NCBI GenBank assembly: GCA_964411665.1
Contig: CAYPMR010000041.1
Coordinates: forward strand, 1 to 34,824
From: CALFCE01 sp964411665
GTDB lineage: Bacteria > Pseudomonadota > Gammaproteobacteria > Granulosicoccales > Granulosicoccaceae
DNA length: 34,824 nucleotides
Direction: 5' to 3'
Shown: one piece after another, positions 9,301 through 16,807 of the stretch
Layout of the letters: each line of letters opens with the position of its first letter
Position numbering within the stretch: position 1 is the first letter of the stretch
Translations under genes and position numbers: made by a program
The notes under the pieces: model-generated
The model's database searches: none
Told to the model about the DNA's origin: nothing
What the model saw: the letters and a program-made list of their open reading frames with translations, nothing else

Positions 9301-12275
9301 AATAACGCTTGATTTGAGATCAAGCCCGTTGCATCAGTAACGGTGTAAGGCACTGGTGTTGGATCTGCAGTGAAACCTGGTTCAGGTGTAAACACTACTG
9401 AGCCAGTAACAGCATCGACAAGCCAGGTACCCTCGCCCGGGACAATCAAAGAATCGAAATCACCATCGCCATCGAGATCAGTCGCCAGAGGGTGAACAAA
9501 CGACAATGTTGGTGGCAGCAGATCACCGTTGGGATCACTGTCATTTATAGCGCCCTGCAAAGTGACCGGCACAGCACTGACCGGTGAGATAAACACATCA
9601 TCAGTTGCAACAGGTGGTAACTGCTGCATAAATATGGTTACCACATCACTGGCATCATCCACACCGAAGCCATCCAGTGTGGCAGCATCGACAGATGCCA
9701 TATTATCTACTTGGGTCAGTGATACATCATCAGCATTAACTGTGTGCGAAGCGCTACAGTTAAAGCTATTACCCGGCAATAAAGTCGCAGGTATTGATGG
9801 GGCACAATTGATTGATCCAGGATCAGCATTTGGATCGCTTATTACTATCGATGTCAATGCGACGTTGCCGCTATTTGTAACTGTGAAGGTATATTCGAGT
9901 AGATCACCCGCAGCCACGTAGTTCGCCGTATTACCAATCTTGTCAATCGTAATTCCAGGTGCTTGACTGACACTGGTCTCAGCTGTGTCACTGGCAGTAC
10001 CTGCTTCATCAGTGCTAACTGTTACTTCATTGATCAGGCTGTTGCCCAAATCTATATCGCTTTGGGTGACGCTATAGCTTGCCGTCCAACTCCAGGTCTC
10101 CCCAACATCAATGCGACCAGTCACACCTGTATCTGTCAAAGGCCCGGTTAATGTTGCAGCGGTACCATCAGGCAGGGTGTCATCCACAACAACATTACCA
10201 AGCGACACGTTACCGGTGTTTTCAGCGGTAATTGTGTAGTTCAATATACCGGGTTGGCTAGTTGCACTCAGATCAACTGTTTTGCTAACGATGAAATCCG
10301 GTATTCGGTTTATTGTTGTAATTGCGGAATCCGATAATGAAGCACCATCGAGCTCATCCGCAGTAGCCACAACTGTGTTGGTACGTGTAGCTCCATCATC
10401 AATCTCGCCCTGAGATACCTGATAGGTCGTTGTGTACTGCCAGGTTTCACCTACATCAAGCGCACCAGCAATACCAACGTCAGCCAAAGGTCCAATCAAA
10501 GTGGCAACAGATCCATCCGGGAGCGTATCGGTAAGCGCAACGTTATTAAGCGTTACGTTTCCGGTATTACTGACATCTATCGTGTAGCTCAGTGTCTGGG
10601 GAGAATTAATCGATGCAATATCAACAGATTTGGTAACACTCATTTGAGGAGTGGATGCAACGCTGGTGGAAGCGCTGGCAGATTCTGGATCTGTCACTTC
10701 ATCAACGGCAACTTCAACGTTGTTGAGCAGCGCAGCACCTGCATCCAAATCAGCCTGAGTAGCAGAATAGGTTGTTGTGTACTGCCAGACTTCACCCACA
10801 TCAAGCACAGCACTTTGAGCTGCATCACCCGTTGGTCCAACCAAAGTCGCGACACTACCGTCAGGCAAGACGTCAGTAACACCTACATTGGTGAGTGATA
10901 GGTTACCGGTGTTTTCAATTGTAATAACATATGAAAGCAGTTCAGGATTGGCTATTGATACCAAATCAACAACCTTGGCTACCGTGTAGGAAGGCACCTG
11001 ATCTACTGTTGTTTCAGCAGTATCCTGTTTTACCAATGCACCCGTTTCAACGGTTGTCGCTGAGACGTTATTAATAAGCGGATTGCCCGTATCAACATCT
11101 GCTTGAGTAGCTGTATATGACAGGCTATAAACCCAGGTTTCACCAACATCCAGAGCGTTCGCCAAACCTGTATCGCTAGCCGGGCCACTGAGAGTGCCCA
11201 CAGATCCGTCAGGCAAAGTGTCATTCAATACGATGCCGCTTAAACTGACGTTACCCGTATTTTCAAGACTAACGGTGTAATTAAGCGTTGTTGGCTCGTT
11301 AATGGACGTCGCATCAACAATCTTGGTTATTTCAAAATCAGGCGTTGCATTAACATCAGTTTGAGCCGTTGCAGACAATACTGTGGTGCCCGTTTCCACA
11401 GCAGTGGCGGAGACTGTATTAACGAGTGCAGAACCTGCATCTATGTCAGCCTGATTTGCAGCATAGGTAGTGGTATAAACCCAGGATTCTCCAACATCGA
11501 TTTTGCCAGGCAGACCAACATCAGTGACCGGACCTGTCAGGACTGCAGGTGAACCATCCGGCAACACATCATTAACAGTAATACCGGTTAATGTCAGATT
11601 GCCGGTGTTGGCAATAGTTATGGTGTAGTTAAGTGTGTTCGGCGTTGCGATAGCAGTGCTATCGACAATCTTATCAATGGTGAAAGAAGGCGCTTGTGTA
11701 ATCGGTACTTCGTCAGAGGCTTGCGCCGCGGGCAACTCTGAAGTAGTTACCGTAACTGTGTTATCAATGTCGGCATCTCCACCGCCATTGCTATCAAGAT
11801 CTTGCTGGGTAACAGCGTAGGTGGCGCTGTAAGTCCACACCTCTTGTCCATCAAGCGTACCATCATCATCAATGTCACCACTTACAAGTGACAAATTCGC
11901 TGTTGGAATGATCGAATCACTTAATACAACATTGGTAAGATCCAGTAATCCGATATTGCTGACAACGATCTGATAGGTAATAAGATCACCAGCAACCGTC
12001 GGTGACGACAAGGCACTGCCATCGGCAGTCTTTGTCACCGTTATGCCTTTGGGCAATACTTGTACTGCGCTGATATTGTTAGCGAGCCCTGGCTCGAACT
12101 GATCCGGAGACGAGCTAATAGTCGAACTATTTTCAAAATCAGGTTCGGACAATGCGCTGGCAGACAACGGCAACACAGACACGAACACACCCAGCATAAA
12201 ACCGGCGAGCTGCGCGGTTTTATGCAGAGCGTATTTCCTGTACGCGCCTGCCATTGTGGATGATATCGCCATCAT
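6315..12275 (-). CDS. giant secreted DUF11/CshA/SdrD-B mosaic protein ending in a partial OmpA domain
   Basis: The 1986-aa protein has a signal peptide (about 1-42, ending SASA). Seven DUF11/DUF7507-like modules of about 115 aa follow at about 78-887, each with an 'N(T/S)GN' type motif and mostly a 'VLPDGS' type motif. Three CshA-fibril-type modules lie at about 888-1229, each with GEGxW and TFTP-type motifs. An SdrD-B/Cna-B-like module is at about 1230-1323 (TVWLDSDRDGQ), then a Cys-rich segment, another DUF11 module (about 1520-1640) and a further SdrD-like module (KVFNDHDGDG). The C-terminus (1891-1986) is an OmpA-like half with FFDTDSAE, HTD (Asp1937) and Arg1952 at the canonical +15 spacing, but it stops before the final NRR strand. 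An AAGGA sequence lies about 12 bases before the ATG. It is the third gene of the putative operon. I infer an extended surface filament or adhesin held near peptidoglycan by its C-terminus. Confidence 0.85.
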   Translation of the reverse strand: MMAISSTMAGAYRKYALHKTAQLAGFMLGVFVSVLPLSASALSEPDFENSSTISSSPDQFEPGLANNISAVQVLPKGITVTKTADGSALSSPTVAGDLITYQIVVSNIGLLDLTNVVLSDSIIPTANLSLVSGDIDDDGTLDGQEVWTYSATYAVTQQDLDSNGGGDADIDNTVTVTTSELPAAQASDEVPITQAPSFTIDKIVDSTAIATPNTLNYTITIANTGNLTLTGITVNDVLPDGSPAVLTGPVTDVGLPGKIDVGESWVYTTTYAANQADIDAGSALVNTVSATAVETGTTVLSATAQTDVNATPDFEITKIVDATSINEPTTLNYTVSLENTGNVSLSGIVLNDTLPDGSVGTLSGPASDTGLANALDVGETWVYSLSYTATQADVDTGNPLINNVSATTVETGALVKQDTAETTVDQVPSYTVAKVVDLVSIANPELLSYVITIENTGNLSLTNVGVTDVLPDGSVATLVGPTGDAAQSAVLDVGEVWQYTTTYSATQADLDAGAALLNNVEVAVDEVTDPESASASTSVASTPQMSVTKSVDIASINSPQTLSYTIDVSNTGNVTLNNVALTDTLPDGSVATLIGPLADVGIAGALDVGETWQYTTTYQVSQGEIDDGATRTNTVVATADELDGASLSDSAITTINRIPDFIVSKTVDLSATSQPGILNYTITAENTGNVSLGNVVVDDTLPDGTAATLTGPLTDTGVTGRIDVGETWSWTASYSVTQSDIDLGNSLINEVTVSTDEAGTASDTAETSVSQAPGITIDKIGNTANYVAAGDLLEYTFTVTNSGNVALTSIVISDPNADPGSINCAPSIPATLLPGNSFNCSASHTVNADDVSLTQVDNMASVDAATLDGFGVDDASDVVTIFMQQLPPVATDDVFISPVSAVPVTLQGAINDSDPNGDLLPPTLSFVHPLATDLDGDGDFDSLIVPGEGTWLVDAVTGSVVFTPEPGFTADPTPVPYTVTDATGLISNQALLTVDYPQTAPTAQNDFKVNPNAPAPSNPTTLNVLADNGNGPDTDPENDLVVASITLLDPNATDSDGDGDADTLIVAGEGTWTLDNNTGDITFTPVAGFFQDPAPVEYQVSDGTGLTSNIATVTIDYPQTAPLAVNDELLNQPLGQSVTLAALANDSDPEDNLVIGSLVLLDPVSGAPVTNLVVAGEGVWVVDPATGDVTFTPESGFLGDPAPVQYTVSDSTGLTSNIATLTITYEEPATLAGTVWLDSDRDGQIGVDEERKPGWILRIVDDAGVVVATTTTDENGDYLVTGLIPGFYTVEFYNQNDVFVDSLRTDTPLLSGEIVNLPLPVDPSGVVYDSISRLPVEGVTLNLLNSSGVAVDPSCLGQNQQGQVTTADGIYAFDVLPDAHPSCPSIDVYEISLAAVPAIYFPTFSSIIREEGASNCGGPLLGCAVSSVFDSSSTESACTFDSLPGTGACEVQVQPDAPVNSEDTRYYVEFELESGDTNVIFNHLPLDARQNAPEILLSKSVDQRQASAGGVVQYTLIVENLKDVPAVDIEVFDNPPPGFTIEPRSVQLLRAGVDGELGTADDEITSLDSSTADLDADTIAFEQIDLEPEETVRITYLSLIGVGVIEGNHINTAVANGPSGVASNSVTATVLIVADPVLDQATLIGKVFNDHDGDGLQETADATSVVIKSDYYGWNSLSLPNLDGRRSINDDPSRESVTVKMPLGDTNEFRIETAEGTRISVDENGTITERHIGAKARGLNAQDIRVCTHNTNSWYTNRQGFLDNSQGEIPVLEITISNHGISERGLPGVRLATVRGLVIETDAHGRFNIPDVDAGSGGYGQNFILKVDPASLPYGSRFTTENPYVLRIVNTGLNRMNFGVQVDHGKTDRFATGIAQCQHGEEQVQAQDAIVEVSLGSIFFDTDSAEVRADQAGIVEDIISKLREYGGGVIIVAAHTDSRASAQYNLALAERRADAIRARLRDALGDTLMESVSVEVDPQGLVESTK

Positions 12276-12304
12276 CTTGAGCGGTTGTCCTTGTACCTAC
12301 CTGA

Positions 12305-15300
12305 CTACGGAAGATTCACTTCAGCGTCGAAGGTCAAAAACACCGGTACCCCAACTGGCATATTGGCGATTATCCAGCCAAGCCCCGCTCCGGCAGGATC
12401 ACTATCATCGCTGCTAGTACCACCAGCAATTGAACCTGGCTCGTATGTAAAGCCAGCAGGCACTACGTCATTCACAGAGGCATTGGTTGCCACATCAGGA
12501 CCGTTATTCACTACCGTCAAGGTAAATGTAATCACTTGCCCGATGTTCGGCGTTGAATCATCAACGGACTTGGCAATACTCAAATCTATGCCCAAATCAT
12601 TATTGGTAATAGAACAGGTAACATCTGCACCCTGTTTCAGCTGAATAGTCACACCGGTAGCAAGACCCGCTGCAGGCAAACCACTAGTCAAAGAAGTTGC
12701 ATCAACACATTCCCATGTGCCCTCAGCGTAAGCTGCAAGATCAAGCTCACTGATCTCTATGTCGGTGTTCGCTTGTACTGGGTTCGCCACTCCACTGGTC
12801 ACGACACCACCGTCTATGGATATTTCGAAATCCTCGACCACAGCGTCACCGCCGTTATCATTGGTGATGTTCTTGACCAATGTCAGCTGCGGCGCGATAT
12901 CATTGTTTTCGATCGTGCAGGTAACATCCGACCCCGGACTCACCTGGAATATCTCGCCAGTGGCCGCACCTGCTGCGGGCAATCCAGTTGACAACAGATT
13001 CGCGTCAACACATTCCCAGGTGCCTGCGGTGTAACCGTCAAGATCAAGCTCACTGATCTCTATGTCAGTATTTGCAAGTACCGGATTCGCAACACCGCTA
13101 GTCACAACGCTACCGTCTATTGAGATTGCAAAATCTGCTATCGTCAGATCGCCACCGTTGTCATTGACAAGATCCTTAACCAAGGTCAATTGTGGTTCAA
13201 TATCGTTGTTCTCGATCGTACAAGTCACATCCGATCCCGGACTAACCTGGAAGGTCTCGCCAGTCGCATCTCCAGCCAGTGGCAAGCCAGCCGACAGCAA
13301 ATTAGCATCAACACATTCCCAGGTGCCTGCGGTGTAACCATCAAGATCAAGCTCACTGATCTCTATGTCTGTATTCGCCAGTACCGGATTCGCAACGCCG
13401 CTGGTCACGATTGCACCATCTATCGATATTGCAAAATCCGCTATCGCCAGATCACCACCATTGTCATTGGTAAGATCCTTGACCAATGTCAGTTGCGGTT
13501 CGATATCGTTGTTTTCGATCGTACAAGTGACATCTGATCCCGGACTAACCTGGAAAGTCTCACCAGTAGCTACACCTGCTGCAGGCAAGCCAGCCGACAG
13601 CAAATTAGCATCAACACATTCCCAGGTGCCTGCGGTGTAACCATCAAGATCAAGCTCACTGATCTCTATGTCTGTATTCGCCAGTACCGGATTCGCAACG
13701 CCGCTGGTCACGATTGCACCATCTATCGATATTGCAAAATCCGCTATCGCCAGATCACCACCATTGTCATTGGTAAGATCCTTGACCAATGTCAGTTGCG
13801 GTTCGATATCGTTGTTTTCGATCGTACAAGTGACATCTGATCCCGGGCTGATCTGGAAGGTCTCGCCAGTCGCTGCACCTGCTGCGGGCAAGCCGGTTGA
13901 CAACAAGTTTGCGTCAAGACATTCCCATGTGCCTTCAGCGTATCCATCAATATCAAGCTCACTGATCTCTATGTCTGTATTCGCCAGTACCGGATTAGCA
14001 ACACCGCTGGTCACAACGCCCCCATCTATCGATATGGCAAAGTCCAGTATCGTCAGATCACCACCGTTGTCGTTGGTCACTTGCTTGACCAATGTCAATT
14101 GAGGTTCGATATCGTTGTTCGCGATCGTACAGGTAACATCTGATCCTGGGCTAACCTGAAAGATCTCGCCCGTGGCAACGCCCGCCAGTGGCAAGCCAGC
14201 TGACAGCAGATTCGCGTCTACGCATTCCCATGTACCCGTGGTGTATCCATCCAGGTCCAGCTCGCTGATCTCTATGTCCGTGTTCGCCACGACAGGATTC
14301 GCAATACCGCTGGTCACAACGCTACCATCTATTGATATTGCAAAATCCGCTATTGTCAGATCACCACCATTGTCATTAGTGAGATCCTTAACCAATGTCA
14401 GTTGCGGTTCGATATCGTTGTTTTCAATCGTACAGGTGACATCCGATCCAGGACTGATCTGGAAGGTCTCGCCAGTAGCTACACCTGCTGCAGGCAAACC
14501 GGTTGACAATAGATTCGCATCAACACATTCCCATGTGCCTTCAGTGTATCCACCAAGATCAAGCTCACTGATCTCTATGTCGGTGTTCGCGGAAACAATA
14601 TTCGCAAATCCACTGGTGACAGGGCTGCCGTCGATTGAAAGATTGAAATCCGCCGCAGTTAGATCACCACCATTATCATTGGTGATGTTTTTAACCAACG
14701 TCAGTTGCGGCGCCAGGTCATCATTTTCGATCGTACAGGTGACATCCGACCCCGGACTGATCTGGAAGATTTCGCCAGTGGCTGCACCTGCTGCCGGCAA
14801 TCCAGTTGACAATAGATTTGCATCAACACATTCCCATGTACCAGCCGTGTAACCATCGAGATCAAGCTCGCTTATCTCTATGTCCGTGTTAGCTACTACC
14901 GGATTAGCAACACCACTGGTCACAACACCACCATCTATTGATATTGCAAAATCTGCTATTGTCAGATCACCACCATTATCGTTAGTGAGATTTTTAACCA
15001 ACGTCAGTTGGGGTTCGATATCGTTGTTCTCGATCGTACAGGTAACATCCGATCCGGGACTAACCTGGAAAGTCTCGCCAGTGGCCACACCTGCAGCCGG
15101 CAAACCTGCAGACAACAGATTTGCGTCAACACATTCCCATGTGCCTTCAGTGTATCCACCAAGATCAAGTTCGCTGATCTCTATGTCGGTATTTGCTAAA
15201 ACCGGATTTGCAACACCGGCAACGACCACGCCGCCGTCGATTGAAAGACCAAAATCTGCAGCCGTTAGATCACCACCATTATCATTGGTAATGTTTTTGA

Positions 15301-16786
15301 CTAATGTCAGTTGCGGTTCAATATCATTGTTTTCAATGGTACAGGTGACATCCGATCCCGGACTGATCTGGAAGATCTCGCCAGTAGCCGCACCTGCTGC
15401 TGGCAAGCCGGTTGACAACAAGTTAGCATCAAGACATTCCCACGTGCCTTCGGTGTAACCATCAAGATCAAGTTCACTGATCTCTATGTCCGTGTTAGCT
15501 AGTACCGGATTCGCAACGCCGTTGGCAACGACGACGCCATCTATCGATATGGCAAAGTCCAGTATCGTCAGATCACCACCGTTGTCGTTGGTCACTTGCT
15601 TGACCAATGTCAACTGAGGCTCGATATCGTCATTCTCGATCTTACAAGTGACATCAGATCCCGGACTAACCTGGAAGGTTTCGCCCGTAGCAACACCAGC
15701 GGCAGGTAATCCAGTTGACAACGAATTAGCGTCAACACATTCCCAGGTGCCTTCGGTGTAACCATCCAGATCCAGCTCACTGATTTCGATATCAGTATTC
15801 GCCAGCACTGGGTTCGCAACACCGCTGGTCACAACACTACCGTCTATTGATAGTGCAAAATCCGCTATTGTCAGATTACCACCATTGTTATTAGTGAGAC
15901 CCTTAACCAACGTCAGCTGCGGTTCGATATCGTTATTTTCGATCGTACAGGTAACATCCGACCCCGGATTGAGTTGGAAGGTTTCACCCGTGGCAGCACC
16001 TGCTGCAGGCACTTTAGAGAGCCCATTTGCGTCAAGACATGCCCAGGTACCTTCGGTGTAACCATCCAGATCCAGCTCACTGATCTCTATATCAGTATTC
16101 GCCAGTACCGTATTCGCAACACCGCTGGTCACAACTCCACCGTCTATTGATATGGCAAAATCCGCTATCGTCAGATCACCACCATTATCATTAGTCAGGT
16201 TTTTAACCAATGTCAGTTGCGGCGCGATGTCATCGTTGACTATGGTACAGACAGTCTGTTCACCAAAGGCCAGAGTCACTTCACCAGAATCAAATGCAGT
16301 ATTTCCAACGGTGCCAACCGTACAAGACCATGTACCCTCTGTATAACCCGCAACATCGTTTTCCTCTAAGGTATATGTACCCGGGGGAACATAAATAGTC
16401 TCACTGGTGTAGGTTGTGGTTGAACCAGCAACAACTCCACTATCGAAAACAGGAAGCGTAGGGGCGTTTGTCGTTAAACCGAAATTGCTTAATACAAGAT
16501 CACCACCATTATCGTTGATAACCTGTTTTACAATAATCAGTTCAGCATTAGGAATAATCTGTACTTCACTATCATTGTTATCTAAATTGGTTTCAAACTG
16601 ATCGCTAGAAGCAGTAACAGTAGACTGATTCAGGTAATCAGAAAGAACCAAAGGGTAGGCAACTAAAGGAACAACCGTCAATAACAATAGTGCCGGGCGC
16701 ATCTTCGAAACATGCTTGACTCTGGAAGATAATGGCGGCATCTGGCCTTCGTCATTTTTCATATGTACTTTGATAAATTGTTTCAT
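12305..16786 (-). CDS. secreted protein with twelve tandem 101-aa SpaA/prealbumin-like modules and a C-terminal DUF11 module
   Basis: The 1493-aa protein has an N-terminal hydrophobic signal preceded by about 28 polar residues. A short segment with the DQFE..L.NN motif shared with the 1986-aa protein comes next, then one degenerate module (about 81-188), twelve tandem modules (189-1399) and a DUF11 module (about 1400-1493). Each tandem unit starts PQLTLVK and contains ISELDLDGY, a W-x-C and VTC-I-x-N-(N/D)-D. Lys7, Glu49, Asn97, Cys62 and Cys93 of the unit are conserved in all twelve. The pattern matches SpaA/Cna-B-like prealbumin folds, where Lys, Glu and Asn can form an isopeptide bond; that chemistry here is inference. 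The start is well supported by AAGGG six bases before the ATG. It begins 21 bp after the 638-aa gene and ends 29 bp before the 1986-aa gene. I infer a long, stiff surface stalk or adhesin. Confidence 0.87.
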   Translation of the reverse strand: MKQFIKVHMKNDEGQMPPLSSRVKHVSKMRPALLLLTVVPLVAYPLVLSDYLNQSTVTASSDQFETNLDNNDSEVQIIPNAELIIVKQVINDNGGDLVLSNFGLTTNAPTLPVFDSGVVAGSTTTYTSETIYVPPGTYTLEENDVAGYTEGTWSCTVGTVGNTAFDSGEVTLAFGEQTVCTIVNDDIAPQLTLVKNLTNDNGGDLTIADFAISIDGGVVTSGVANTVLANTDIEISELDLDGYTEGTWACLDANGLSKVPAAGAATGETFQLNPGSDVTCTIENNDIEPQLTLVKGLTNNNGGNLTIADFALSIDGSVVTSGVANPVLANTDIEISELDLDGYTEGTWECVDANSLSTGLPAAGVATGETFQVSPGSDVTCKIENDDIEPQLTLVKQVTNDNGGDLTILDFAISIDGVVVANGVANPVLANTDIEISELDLDGYTEGTWECLDANLLSTGLPAAGAATGEIFQISPGSDVTCTIENNDIEPQLTLVKNITNDNGGDLTAADFGLSIDGGVVVAGVANPVLANTDIEISELDLGGYTEGTWECVDANLLSAGLPAAGVATGETFQVSPGSDVTCTIENNDIEPQLTLVKNLTNDNGGDLTIADFAISIDGGVVTSGVANPVVANTDIEISELDLDGYTAGTWECVDANLLSTGLPAAGAATGEIFQISPGSDVTCTIENDDLAPQLTLVKNITNDNGGDLTAADFNLSIDGSPVTSGFANIVSANTDIEISELDLGGYTEGTWECVDANLLSTGLPAAGVATGETFQISPGSDVTCTIENNDIEPQLTLVKDLTNDNGGDLTIADFAISIDGSVVTSGIANPVVANTDIEISELDLDGYTTGTWECVDANLLSAGLPLAGVATGEIFQVSPGSDVTCTIANNDIEPQLTLVKQVTNDNGGDLTILDFAISIDGGVVTSGVANPVLANTDIEISELDIDGYAEGTWECLDANLLSTGLPAAGAATGETFQISPGSDVTCTIENNDIEPQLTLVKDLTNDNGGDLAIADFAISIDGAIVTSGVANPVLANTDIEISELDLDGYTAGTWECVDANLLSAGLPAAGVATGETFQVSPGSDVTCTIENNDIEPQLTLVKDLTNDNGGDLAIADFAISIDGAIVTSGVANPVLANTDIEISELDLDGYTAGTWECVDANLLSAGLPLAGDATGETFQVSPGSDVTCTIENNDIEPQLTLVKDLVNDNGGDLTIADFAISIDGSVVTSGVANPVLANTDIEISELDLDGYTAGTWECVDANLLSTGLPAAGAATGEIFQVSPGSDVTCTIENNDIAPQLTLVKNITNDNGGDAVVEDFEISIDGGVVTSGVANPVQANTDIEISELDLAAYAEGTWECVDATSLTSGLPAAGLATGVTIQLKQGADVTCSITNNDLGIDLSIAKSVDDSTPNIGQVITFTLTVVNNGPDVATNASVNDVVPAGFTYEPGSIAGGTSSDDSDPAGAGLGWIIANMPVGVPVFLTFDAEVNLP
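12590..16222 (-). repeat. twelve in-frame tandem repeats of about 303 bp
   Basis: Twelve head-to-tail copies encode the 101-aa modules of the 1493-aa protein. The first unit (ending near 15923) is one codon shorter; the rest keep exact 303-bp spacing, and the last starts at 12892. Conservation is strong at DNA level. One pair of neighbouring copies is identical over 263 bp (13281-13543 and 13584-13846). A 77-bp stretch is shared perfectly by copies five units apart (14022-14098 and 15537-15613). This indicates recent duplication plus exchange between non-neighbouring units. Confidence 0.93.
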
Positions 16787-16807
16787 GCTAATCCCTTCTA
16801 CGCTGCC

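Noticed and set aside
12759..15458. A series of plus-strand open frames of 91-226 aa opposite the giant 1493-aa gene, repeating every 303 bp
   Set aside because: They are antisense shadows of the tandem repeats. The periodicity and Ser/Val/Thr-rich content follow from the coding strand. They have no ribosome-binding sites or recognisable domains.
12590..16222. Regular repeats considered as a CRISPR array or non-coding satellite
   Set aside because: The period of 303 bp, the continuous reading frame and protein-level conservation show coding modules. There are no short repeats with unique spacers and no cas genes.
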